From positions 186,001-250,000 of the forward strand of contig NZ_VIAQ01000012.1 in NCBI RefSeq assembly GCF_006546655.1: a stretch of 64,000 bases of DNA. Reading direction: 5' to 3'. Source of the DNA: Methanolobus vulcani (lineage in GTDB: Archaea; Halobacteriota; Methanosarcinia; Methanosarcinales; Methanosarcinaceae). The position numbers and the translations under genes were made by a program. The notes beneath the pieces were generated by a model, which saw only the letters and a program-made list of their open reading frames with translations, was not told the origin of the DNA and did no database searches. Position 1 is the first letter of the stretch, and each line of letters opens with the position of its first letter. Positions 57,352 through 64,000 of the stretch are shown one piece after another.

Positions 57352-58317
57352 CTAATTTATTCCCGGATAATGATAATCCTCCCCAGATTCTTCCGAAGGG
57401 TCAACATGAATTGTGGTTCCAGATAGGTACTTAAGGTGATGAAGTAGATTTTTCCTGACCTCATCTGCTATTCTATGCCCTTCACGTACAGAAAGATCCG
57501 AGTTCACTGAGATATTGATCTCAGCATGTAGCCTGTGACCAATCCATCTTACTCTGATATCAGATACATCCTCCACACCTTCCACATGGTTGATCGAGTG
57601 ACGTATTTCATCTATTACTTCAGGTTCAACACCATCCAGTAATCTGGAAAACACCATTTTGCTAGAGTCCCAGACTATTTTCAGTATAGCCACTGTTATT
57701 ATTAGACCTATTATAGGATCTGCCAGTGGATAGCCCATCCAGACACCAATTGCTCCAAGCAGGACTGCAAGGCTGGTAAAACCATCCACTCGTGCATGAT
57801 AGCCATCGGCTATAAGAGCTGCACTGCCTATTTCCTTACCGGTCTTTATTCTGAATTCAGCAACCAATTCATTGCCCACAAATCCTATCAAAGCTGCAAT
57901 AGCTACATATTGTAAAAACATTATTTCCTGAGGATTTATCAGACGGTGAATAGATTCATAACCCGCTACAAGAGCGCTAAATAATATTAAAAGAATTACC
58001 ACCACACCAGCGAGGTCCTCCACCCGTCCGTAACCATAAGTGAATCGGCTGTTGGGCTTGCGTCTTCCAAGAGAGAAAGCTATCCATAAAGGAATGGCTG
58101 TTGCAGCATCGCCAAAATTATGTATTGTATCTGCAAGCAAAGCAACACTTCCAGTTATATATACAATGAATATCTGAAGAAGAGCTGTAACCATAAGTGC
58201 GATGAATGACCACTTGACAGCCCATATGCCTCTTGAAGTGCTGACAATGGAAGGATCTACAGCTCCATGCGTATGAGCGTGGTGTTTTTCATGTTCATGA
58301 TGATGTCTTCCCTTCAA
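57352..58317 (-). CDS. Cation diffusion facilitator (CDF) metal exporter
   Basis: About 321 aa. Six membrane helices carry the paired HxxxD metal sites ADTIHNFGDA (helix 2) and ADGYHARVDG (helix 5). The C-terminal cytoplasmic domain (HVEGVEDVSDIRVRWIGHRLHAEINISV) is the usual regulatory CDF dimer domain. The N-terminus is His-rich (GRHHHEHEKHHAHTHG), typical of Zn/Co/Ni transporters. The TTG at 58317 is chosen: GGGGAG precedes it, and a longer frame to 58353 would place a TATA-like TTATATAAA inside the coding region. Confidence 0.88.
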   Translation of the reverse strand: MKGRHHHEHEKHHAHTHGAVDPSIVSTSRGIWAVKWSFIALMVTALLQIFIVYITGSVALLADTIHNFGDAATAIPLWIAFSLGRRKPNSRFTYGYGRVEDLAGVVVILLILFSALVAGYESIHRLINPQEIMFLQYVAIAALIGFVGNELVAEFRIKTGKEIGSAALIADGYHARVDGFTSLAVLLGAIGVWMGYPLADPIIGLIITVAILKIVWDSSKMVFSRLLDGVEPEVIDEIRHSINHVEGVEDVSDIRVRWIGHRLHAEINISVNSDLSVREGHRIADEVRKNLLHHLKYLSGTTIHVDPSEESGEDYHYPGIN

Positions 58318-58584
58318 AATTGCTCCCCGTCCATTGTAATTTTTATATAACATTCATATTAGTGTTTTGTGATAGAGATAGAGTTTGTTTTGAAACATAT
58401 GTTTTTGACCGACCTGGTTTATTTCCAGTGCAACCGCATTGTTGTGTTCATTGTTGTGTTTAATTGTTATAAGCTCAAAGAGAGACTCCTATTGTAGGTT
58501 TTTAAGTTATTTTCAGACCTTTCGAATTACATTATTACATCTCACACAAATAGATAACTAGAACAAGCAATAATACAAAAACAT

Positions 58585-58731
58585 ATGAATGTAGTAGATA
58601 TATATGTATTTGTGAACACTAATAAAGATGCAGATTATATTGCCTATTTCGATGAAGAAGATATTTTGATTATTGAGTCAACTTCTGACAAGAAAAAAAG
58701 TAAAAACGATGATGCGCCAGCAAAAGGATGA
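58585..58731 (+). CDS. 48-aa acidic/basic small protein
   Basis: A small ORF (MNVVDIYVFVNTNKDADYIAY...) with a beta-strand start, an acidic centre (FDEEDILIIES) and a Lys/Asp-rich disordered tail. The stop lies 2 bp before the ATG of another small ORF, suggesting a two-gene unit. No ribosome-binding site precedes it, so it may be leaderless. The function is unknown. Confidence 0.45.
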   Translation: MNVVDIYVFVNTNKDADYIAYFDEEDILIIESTSDKKKSKNDDAPAKG

Positions 58732-58733
58732 AC

Positions 58734-58841
58734 ATGAAAAAACAAGAATGGAAAAAAGCAAGGTTTAAAACATATTCAGATAAGGACCTTATAGAAGAAC
58801 TGAGCAAACGTGGTTACATAGTTCTAAAAACATCAAAGTAA
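58734..58841 (+). CDS. 35-aa small basic protein
   Basis: A 35-aa ORF (MKKQEWKKARFKTYSDKDLI, then a helix-turn ending RGYIVLKTSK) that starts 2 bp after the 48-aa ORF and has AAAGGATGA just upstream. The segment SDKDLIEELSKRGY is a sensible amphipathic helix. It probably forms an operon with the preceding ORF; the function is unknown. Confidence 0.5.
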   Translation: MKKQEWKKARFKTYSDKDLIEELSKRGYIVLKTSK

Positions 58842-59080
58842 CAATTTTGCATCAAGAATAATAGCAAACTTTACTAAATAGTTTCATTCTACAGATTCAA
58901 GATGCTTCGATCTTGTTATCGGAAATCTAGATTAATATCTACAAAAAACTGTGGATGAGATCATTAGAGAGGTTTTGTAGAGGTCATCAATTTTTAATTT
59001 TGAGACTTTTCCTACAAGTATCTAGTATACTGGCTTTTGTTTCTGAAAAATATTAATTCAAATGCCCTTTGTATTACAAT

Positions 59081-59821
59081 CTAATAATGTCTGCCTGTTC
59101 CCCAATAATATTCAAAAACTCTCTTGCACCATTCTATAAAAACGTCATCTGAACCAACGAGTACATTGTCCCTATCAACTTTTCCATCGAGTCCTGGAAG
59201 TGCTAGCAGACCGAACCTATCGGTAACATTGATGATTATATTAACTTCATTCACCGTTAGGATTTCAGTACTATTGAGGATCTTTTCAGGTACGTCCACC
59301 AAAAGTTTTTCCGCAAAGTCCCTGGGGTATATTGCACGAAAATTCACACCCTCGTCCAATTTCTTTTCTACCATCGGTATAAAGAAACGTGGAAAATCAT
59401 CGGAAAGATACCAGGCATATTCATGAATCTCTTCAAATATCTCGGTCATTTTATTAACAAGCACAAAAACGCCTTCTATAACCTCCCCTTCTTTGAGAGA
59501 ATCGATCTCCCTGAGTAAATGCGGAGGTATCGGAGAAGTATCATGATGCAGGAAAAAATCAGATCTCTTTGCAATGGTTTCCAGATTGGATATTGATGAA
59601 ACGACCAGTTTACCAAGAGATGTTAGTGAATAGCTTCCATCACCATCTTTTACAATGAGGTCCATTTTAGACAAACGGTTCAACTGCCTTGATGTTTCAG
59701 GAGATGTTGCATCTATTATGGATCTTAGCTGGGTGAACTTCAGTGGTTCCTTTTCCAGGGCTTTTAGTATAGCTATCCTGTTCTCTGATGCAAGTTCAGC
59801 AAAGAGCTCATGACTTTTCAT
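59081..59821 (-). CDS. FilR1-type HTH transcriptional regulator (DUF1724)
   Basis: About 246 aa from the ATG at 59821: an N-terminal winged helix (SENRIAILKALEKEPLKFTQLRSIIDATSPETSRQLNRL) and a C-terminal DUF1724 ligand-sensing domain (HDTSPIPPHLLREIDSLKEGEV, DEGVNFRAIYPRDFA). This family includes methanogen regulators such as MreA and FilR1. A TTG six codons upstream is the alternative start. It is divergent from the 59907 gene across a shared inverted repeat (59845-59875), so it likely controls that operon and itself. Confidence 0.85.
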   Translation of the reverse strand: MKSHELFAELASENRIAILKALEKEPLKFTQLRSIIDATSPETSRQLNRLSKMDLIVKDGDGSYSLTSLGKLVVSSISNLETIAKRSDFFLHHDTSPIPPHLLREIDSLKEGEVIEGVFVLVNKMTEIFEEIHEYAWYLSDDFPRFFIPMVEKKLDEGVNFRAIYPRDFAEKLLVDVPEKILNSTEILTVNEVNIIINVTDRFGLLALPGLDGKVDRDNVLVGSDDVFIEWCKRVFEYYWGTGRHY

Positions 59822-59844
59822 TTCTTTAAATTGTAACAATTATG

Positions 59845-59875
59845 TTACTTAGTCATAACGATGCGACTAAGGTAA
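59845..59875. promoter_or_regulatory. Inverted repeat between the FilR1-type gene and its divergent neighbour
   Basis: Arms TTACTTAGTC and GACTAAGGTAA with a 10-nt spacer and one bulged base, in the 85-bp divergent promoter. It is a candidate operator for the adjacent regulator. The right arm with its preceding C (CGACTAAGGTAA) recurs at 7121-7132 upstream of ahbC. Confidence 0.5.
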
Positions 59876-59906
59876 TAATTGTTCCAGATTTTTTTAAAGT
59901 ACCTGT

Positions 59907-60179
59907 ATGAGAATAGTATTATTTGTGAAGGAAATGGTCGAACAAGAATTTGCATTTTCCGTTGCAATCAAGGATTTCAGTGTCATAAGAAAACTGAAGA
60001 CCTGTTGTGATTGTACCAATGTGATGGAGATCAGTGGTATACTGGACATTGAGGAATTGAGCTTCATCGAGCCCTGTGTTCTGCATATCTCAGGCAAATT
60101 TGGTGATATTGACCTTTCTTTTGATGAATCTCAACTAAAGAATTTGTTGTTAAAAGGTGATAAAAATGAGGACAAATAG
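59907..60179 (+). CDS. 90-aa uncharacterised protein
   Basis: A small alpha/beta protein (MRIVLFVKEMVEQEFAFSVA) with a Cys-rich centre (KTCCDCTNVME) that could bind a metal, and a C-terminal beta region (VLHISGKFGDIDLSFDE). There is no ribosome-binding site, so it is probably leaderless. It overlaps the next small membrane-protein gene by 14 nt and is divergent from the FilR1-type regulator. Confidence 0.6.
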   Translation: MRIVLFVKEMVEQEFAFSVAIKDFSVIRKLKTCCDCTNVMEISGILDIEELSFIEPCVLHISGKFGDIDLSFDESQLKNLLLKGDKNEDK

Positions 60180-60348
60180 AGAAGGAAATTGGTTTGGATT
60201 TTTGGTAATGATTGTCGGAGTAGTATATCTACTTGCAGATATTGCAAAGACATTCAGCCCAGGAATCAGTGGATGGACAACATTCTTCCTGCTTACAGGT
60301 CTCTGGTTCATGCAGAACAACAGGAGAAGAAAAGAGCTTCATGAATAA
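60166..60348 (+). CDS. 60-aa two-helix membrane protein
   Basis: From ATG 60166, preceded by GGTGATA. There are two hydrophobic helices (WFGFLVMIVGVVYLLADIAK and GWTTFFLLTGLWFM) around a short turn, with basic ends (NNRRRKELHE). The layout resembles small LiaF-N/DUF5668-type transmembrane proteins. Its reading frame starts inside the upstream gene, so the two are coupled. The function is unknown. Confidence 0.65.
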   Translation: MRTNREGNWFGFLVMIVGVVYLLADIAKTFSPGISGWTTFFLLTGLWFMQNNRRRKELHE

Positions 60349-60380
60349 GGTAGATCGTTTATTCTAAGTGGCTGAAGATT

Positions 60381-61244
60381 ATGAGTAATTTTAAAAACAA
60401 GGATTTCAACAAGAAAGCATCCAGAACAAAAAGCAGACCAGATGAAATAATCAAGTTGCTTCTTCTGGAATCTGGTCAGAATGTTGCAGATATGGGAGTT
60501 GGAAGAGGGTTACCCTCCTTTTTGCTATATGCTTTAGGTCGTGAGTACATGGACAATGATATTGAAAATGAGCAAGGTGAGAACAGGTCCTTACAGTGGA
60601 TCTGGTATGTTATTCCGTTTGGTGCATTATTTTTATTATGGGAAATATTAGCAAGAATAATTCTTGTGAAATATGGTTTACCACCAATTTCCGTTATTGT
60701 ATGGTCTTTGTCACCACGAATGATATATCAACTCGGAATTACGTTTCTTTTTTCCATTTTGGAACTACTGGTAGTGCTACTGATAGGTTTACCACTGGGA
60801 AATCTTATACACACATCTAAAAATGTAAAGCAATTTATCACCCCGGTATTGTGGTTTCTGATCTTTTTGACTGGAACAGCAATTATAGTAAAAACACCCA
60901 TATTAACCGTGCTATTTGGAATTTCGCAATTTTTGATCTTCTTACAGTCAATAATAGTTCCAATTTTAGTAGTTATGTTGATTTCTGGCGATGGTCAAAA
61001 ATTAATTGCAACAAAAATGGGTTATTTATTTTGTCTACTTTTTCAAATGATGAGTGAAATGACAATTCAAACCATGGTTGGTGGCATTGGACAACTGCTT
61101 TCAATGTATTACAATACACATAATTTCACTATGTTGTACTCAACATTGTTTCTAATTGGTGCAGCTGGTCTTTTTGTTGAAAAGGTACTCATTGAGTATG
61201 TGGGAAATAAACTGAAAAACTACAATAAAATATTGGATTTGTAG
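60381..61244 (+). CDS. Chimeric ORF: methyltransferase N-terminus joined to a degenerate ABC permease
   Basis: A 287-aa open frame. Residues 1-43 look like the start of a UbiE-type SAM methyltransferase (FNKKASRTKSRPDEIIKLLL, then GQNVADMGVGRG, the beginning of motif I). After this the sequence becomes a membrane protein like TauC/SsuC-type ABC permeases (WEILARIILVKYGLPPISVI; later SEMTIQTMVGGIGQLLSMY and a typical permease end). The cytoplasmic EAA loop expected before SEMT appears missing. The second part is AT-rich. ATG 60549 could start the permease part alone. It is probably a decayed rearrangement rather than a working fusion. Confidence 0.6.
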   Translation: MSNFKNKDFNKKASRTKSRPDEIIKLLLLESGQNVADMGVGRGLPSFLLYALGREYMDNDIENEQGENRSLQWIWYVIPFGALFLLWEILARIILVKYGLPPISVIVWSLSPRMIYQLGITFLFSILELLVVLLIGLPLGNLIHTSKNVKQFITPVLWFLIFLTGTAIIVKTPILTVLFGISQFLIFLQSIIVPILVVMLISGDGQKLIATKMGYLFCLLFQMMSEMTIQTMVGGIGQLLSMYYNTHNFTMLYSTLFLIGAAGLFVEKVLIEYVGNKLKNYNKILDL

Positions 61245-61285
61245 AAAAACTACTATATTTTTTAGCATAACAGAGGAGGTAAAAC

Positions 61286-61747
61286 TTGAGCAAATTAATG
61301 AAGTTTATTATCATTTCCTTAATTGTCATGATTGTATTCATAATTGCAGTTTTCCTAATTGGCAATTTTTATTTCAGTGTGAATACTGTTGAGAAGAGCG
61401 GTGAGCAAGTTACTAATATAAGTGGAGATGACCTGGAGAACGACCTTTTGATTGCAAAAAGCTACAGTTATGACGATCACCTGACCTTCACATATGTTCC
61501 ACGTACATCAGGAAAGCCTATTGATTTGTATGCTGACTATAAACTAAAAGAAGACGGCACAACAATAGCCACTGGAAACCACAGGTTATGTGAGGATGTT
61601 TCTGTTGATAAGCCAATAGTCATTGAAGTTCAAAGAAACCTTTCTTCTGTGTATGAATTAGGTATGTCCGTTGAAGATACGAACGGGAACATGGTTCAGA
61701 AAAGCAACATTGCAATAAAACCGCATAATGAGTTGTTTTTCGGATAA
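61286..61747 (+). CDS. 153-aa membrane-anchored extracellular protein
   Basis: One N-terminal helix (FIIISLIVMIVFIIAVFLIG) anchors a beta-rich outer domain (LTFTYVPRTSGKPIDLYADY, then KLKEDGTTIATG), perhaps Ig-like. It is not recognised. The TTG start follows GAGGAGG by 5-6 nt, a strong signal; an in-frame ATG is four codons downstream. It lies 41 bp after the chimeric ORF. Confidence 0.6.
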   Translation: MSKLMKFIIISLIVMIVFIIAVFLIGNFYFSVNTVEKSGEQVTNISGDDLENDLLIAKSYSYDDHLTFTYVPRTSGKPIDLYADYKLKEDGTTIATGNHRLCEDVSVDKPIVIEVQRNLSSVYELGMSVEDTNGNMVQKSNIAIKPHNELFFG

Positions 61748-61797
61748 TGATTTCTACAGAGCCAAAAGATATAACCTCTTAAAACCAATCATAACCC

Positions 61798-62208
61798 ATG
61801 CAGAAAAGCATCTATCTTTATTCAATTGGTGCATGGATAATGCTTGTAATTCTGGCAATAATCAATGGAATTATCAGGAATTCATTTTACTCCCGGCAAT
61901 TGGGTGAACTTCTTGCCCATCAGGTAAGCACAATTGTATTCTGCATAACTATTATAGCATTCTCCTATCTCTTTTTCAAATATTCAGGTGCCACAGGTAC
62001 CAGAAAAGATTATTTATATATTGGACTTATGTGGCTCTGCCTGACTGTTGCTTTTGAGTTTCTTTTCGGTCATTACATTGCAGGTCACACATGGGAACAT
62101 CTTCTTGCAGATTATAATGTGTTTAAGGGAAGAATATGGATTCTTGTGTTAATAATTACAGCAACAGCGCCATCAATTTCCTATTGGATGATAAAACATA
62201 GGTCATGA
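61798..62208 (+). CDS. 136-aa four-helix membrane protein
   Basis: Four hydrophobic helices (about residues 5-27, 40-62, 73-92 and 108-130) with a conserved-looking FLFGHYIAGHTWEHLLADYNV loop containing three His. It is not recognised as a named family. There is no ribosome-binding site; a GATATAAC element about 25-30 bp upstream suggests a leaderless transcript of its own. Confidence 0.6.
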   Translation: MQKSIYLYSIGAWIMLVILAIINGIIRNSFYSRQLGELLAHQVSTIVFCITIIAFSYLFFKYSGATGTRKDYLYIGLMWLCLTVAFEFLFGHYIAGHTWEHLLADYNVFKGRIWILVLIITATAPSISYWMIKHRS

Positions 62209-62833
62209 TTTTTACCATACAAAATGGCATTCCATTTTTTGATTTTTTATCCAAACAAGACGTATCTATAGATTTGTCTTGCTTGTTTGCCAATTTTCAA
62301 AAACTCGAACTTTTGATTCTCCGCTTTCGCCATAAAAGAAATATTCTGCATAATAGAAGAGTAGATAGATAGTGGTTTATGTTAGAATAATGAAAAGGGG
62401 AATGCCTTTTAGGATGCAATAATTGAGTAAGCTGTAAGTAGGATATAAAGAGCAAGATAGACCTAAAACTAAACACATTATTCTTTTCAATGTACTATTG
62501 TTTTTAATTATATCCGACATTCCTGGAGTCATCCATAAACCACTCAAGAACAAATGAAGTTAATTAAAAGTATGAACACTGAAAAATCAGTGTTCAGGGG
62601 GACAACAGGCAAAAACGGGTGATAACGAAAAAGGCATGCTGCCGCCAAGTAGCATACCTTAACTACTTCGTTTTGCGTTGTTGATGTTTATTATTACACA
62701 CACTATTACTTAACTGTTTTGAAATAAATTAACGCTGTTTACGTTTGGAATGAACAAATTAACGGTGTTAATAAGAAAAAATGAATGGTACATGATTCAG
62801 GAAAACACCAAATAAAGGAATACAACCATAATA
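62209..62833. other. Gene-free region with structured RNA candidate
   Basis: 625 bp of AT-rich sequence with many stops in all frames. It contains the hairpin and complex fold described separately (62574-62683). No tRNA, insertion sequence or ORF of interest is seen in the remainder. Confidence 0.5.
62574..62683 (+). ncRNA. Candidate structured non-coding RNA
   Basis: The block begins with a 9-bp perfect hairpin (GAACACTGA/TCAGTGTTC, AAAA loop). A larger fold follows: outer pairing of CAACA, GC and AAAA (62603-62614) with TTTT, GC and TGTTG (62671-62683). Inside it, AAGGcATGCT (62631-62640) pairs with AGCATaCCTT (62651-62660), leaving a GC-rich loop GCCGCCAAGT. It does not match any RNA family I recognise. 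The strand is not certain, since the pairings also exist on the complement. Confidence 0.4.
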
Positions 62834-62998
62834 ATGGAAGAGTTAGGACCGAAGAAAACAATAAGGAAAAAGCAGAATATGATACCGAAAATACAAAAGA
62901 CTTCAGAGTATACTCATTTTGCGGCTATGTCTACGAGTAGTAGACGACACATGGGAGGAGAAAAAGGTATTCATGAAGCCAGAGTTGCGACCAAATAA
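62834..62998 (+). CDS. Possible 54-aa basic protein
   Basis: An open frame from ATG 62834 (MEELGPKKTIRKKQNMIPKI...) to TAA 62996. It is basic and low in hydrophobic residues, with no ribosome-binding site. It could be a small gene, a remnant, or chance; composition alone does not decide. Confidence 0.25.
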   Translation: MEELGPKKTIRKKQNMIPKIQKTSEYTHFAAMSTSSRRHMGGEKGIHEARVATK

Positions 62999-63059
62999 TT
63001 GAATGCGAAATATCAGATATAACAATATATTAGACTGCAAAAACAACAGGAAACAGAAA

Positions 63060-63410
63060 ATGATAACAAATGACTTTGCTCTTGAATCATATCCGGAATC
63101 TAAAGTACCTTCACAACAACCAATTCTTATATTCAACCTCGAGGATCGCACAGCCCACCTGATTTACGAAAAAATAAGCCAGCCTTTGTATCGTAATGAA
63201 CTTTCTGAAAGAGGAGTTCATTACCTCGAATCCTATATCCCCAGAAAATCAAATCTCGAAAATTTCCCGCAGTTCTACGAAACTTACATTCGTCCTCTTG
63301 CAAATCTATTTATTCATCCGGAAGATGAGAAAAGCTATTACATAAAGAATAATCGCAGGTTCGTGGAGATAATTCATCCAATCATTGAACATGGATTACC
63401 CAGGTATTAG
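63060..63410 (+). CDS. Uncharacterised 116-aa protein
   Basis: From ATG 63060 (MITNDFALESYPESKV), chosen because AGGAAA precedes it; an upstream ATG at 63003 would add 19 residues. It is a soluble protein with PILIFNLEDRTAHLIYEKIS, an ENFPQFYETYIRPLANLF helix and an HPIIEHGLPRY tail. It is not recognised. The composition is balanced and the frame clean, favouring a real gene. Confidence 0.5.
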   Translation: MITNDFALESYPESKVPSQQPILIFNLEDRTAHLIYEKISQPLYRNELSERGVHYLESYIPRKSNLENFPQFYETYIRPLANLFIHPEDEKSYYIKNNRRFVEIIHPIIEHGLPRY

Positions 63411-63535
63411 GTGATTACATAGGTGCCCATAACCCTTGTAAAGAAACACAATCAAGTGATTTGTATCCTGAAATTGTATTGAGGAACATTATTAAAGGAA
63501 ATGCATGTAGTTAGGCTCTGAACCATATTATAAAG

Positions 63536-63607
63536 AGCCTCGGGTGGGATTTGAACCCACGGCCTCGTCCTTACCAAGGACGCGCTATACCCCTAAGCCA
63601 CCGAGGC
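63536..63607 (-). tRNA. tRNA-Thr (anticodon GGU)
   Basis: A full cloverleaf on the minus strand: acceptor GCCTCGG/CCGAGGC, D arm with GCT/AGC, anticodon stem CGTCC/GGACG around loop TTGGTAA (anticodon GGT at 63573-63575), variable loop AGGCC, and T arm GTGGG-TTCAAAT-CCCAC. The discriminator base is U, as in archaeal tRNA-Thr. No CCA is encoded and no intron is visible. Confidence 0.95.
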
Positions 63608-63682
63608 ACAGAATAAGTATTGGGGTGCTCTCCCCTAATATACAGAATCAATTAATAAGCTTTCGGTTGGAAGAGAGGTTAT

Positions 63683-64000
63683 TTATAAGCACCAGCGTGC
63701 ATCAACAGGGAATTTCTCATTGATCCACATCAACACACCACTGTGATGGACAATGCGATAAGAACGCGAGAGTAATTTTTGCGCTCCGAACAGAGGCTCA
63801 TCCTCAATAATCTCAATATTTTCAAAATCCCTGCGAGTCTCAATATCGTGGTCACGCAAAATCCTGCCAATTGGAATGTCAGCTTTCATCATGTCAGAGC
63901 GTACACCCTCTGGCATATTTTCAATAGCTGACAGAGAGCGGGCAAACACATATGGAACATCACCGGCGGTAAGGGTCACCACACGCTCATTGATATCCGC
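63683..64000 (-). CDS. Chorismate-pyruvate lyase family protein (DUF98), C-terminal part
   Basis: The last 105 codons of a gene that continues beyond the right edge. Visible features: VVTLTAGDVPYVFARS, then the family signature VRSDMMKADIPIGRILRDH and a basic-acidic C-terminus ending VDARWCL. DUF98/chorismate-lyase-like proteins split pyruvate from chorismate to make 4-hydroxybenzoate; archaeal members are less well studied and may serve pterin or other aromatic pathways. The tRNA-Thr gene lies just downstream. Confidence 0.7.
   Translation of the reverse strand, partial: ADINERVVTLTAGDVPYVFARSLSAIENMPEGVRSDMMKADIPIGRILRDHDIETRRDFENIEIIEDEPLFGAQKLLSRSYRIVHHSGVLMWINEKFPVDARWCL

Noticed and set aside
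63536-63607. tRNA-Thr as an integration site for a mobile element
   Set aside because: No duplicated 3' tRNA end or integrase gene was found in the window, although the region to its left is gene-poor.
1-64000. CRISPR arrays, insertion sequences, rRNA genes
   Set aside because: No regularly spaced long repeats, transposase-like ORFs, terminal inverted repeats or rRNA-like sequence were noticed.

Overview
The window comes from a methanogenic archaeon of the Methanosarcinaceae, most like Methanolobus or Methanococcoides. The evidence is the methanogen-type seryl-tRNA synthetase, archaeal SepF, AhbC (siroheme-dependent heme pathway), archaeal S15 and S3Ae, KEOPS Pcc1, Hel308, DUF2193 and DUF1699 proteins, a FilR1-type regulator, archaeosortase-type PGF-CTERM tails, archaeal TATA boxes, and frequent TTG/GTG starts behind GGTG or GGAG ribosome-binding sites. 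Genus is an inference; no rRNA gene is present.

Layout. 1-3.7 kb: sepF (cut by the window edge), a PUA-domain protein and valS. 3.7-5.8 kb: an iron/oxygen-stress group (DsrE-like protein, ferritin, superoxide reductase) behind an 18-bp perfect palindrome, then a tiny membrane protein. 5.8-10.8 kb: tetrapyrrole genes ahbC, hemD and cobA, a DUF1699 gene and hisD. 10.9-15.1 kb: an XRE/DUF2178 pair and a Hel308 helicase carrying a fused N-terminal CoiA-like nuclease domain. 15.2-19.2 kb: aquaporin, DUF2193 protein and trpB2. 19.3-28.4 kb: a split set of surface or pilus-like proteins. A 1355-aa membrane-anchored protein and a short C-terminally anchored partner read left; hisS plus four overlapping genes for proteins with one N-terminal membrane segment read right.

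28.6-42.9 kb: the archaeal cluster rpsO, recJ-like, pcc1, rps3ae is present in order but opened up. A complete UDP-GlcNAc module (glmU-like, glmS, glmM, glmU-like) lies between rpsO and recJ. A family-4 uracil-DNA glycosylase, ketopantoate reductase, serS, a ferritin-like protein, thiE and thiM lie between pcc1 and rps3ae. 43-53 kb: zinc-ribbon protein, DUF523/DUF1722 protein, a secreted beta-helix protein with a PGF-CTERM tail, gltX, a FAH-family enzyme with a coupled HTH protein, an anion transporter, a TPR protein and small conserved proteins.

53.2-64 kb is more accessory in character: an AT-rich membrane protein, a DUF4143 ATPase whose promoter is preceded by three repeats spaced exactly 32 bp, several very small genes, a CDF metal exporter, a FilR1-type regulator, and a chimeric ORF joining a methyltransferase N-terminus to a degenerate ABC permease. 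There is also a gene-poor stretch with a structured RNA candidate, tRNA-Thr(GGU), and the end of a chorismate-lyase-family gene. No CRISPR array, intact transposon or rRNA gene was seen.

The best candidates for something undescribed are the CoiA-Hel308 fusion, the split pilus-like locus around hisS, and the 32-bp-phased repeat array.
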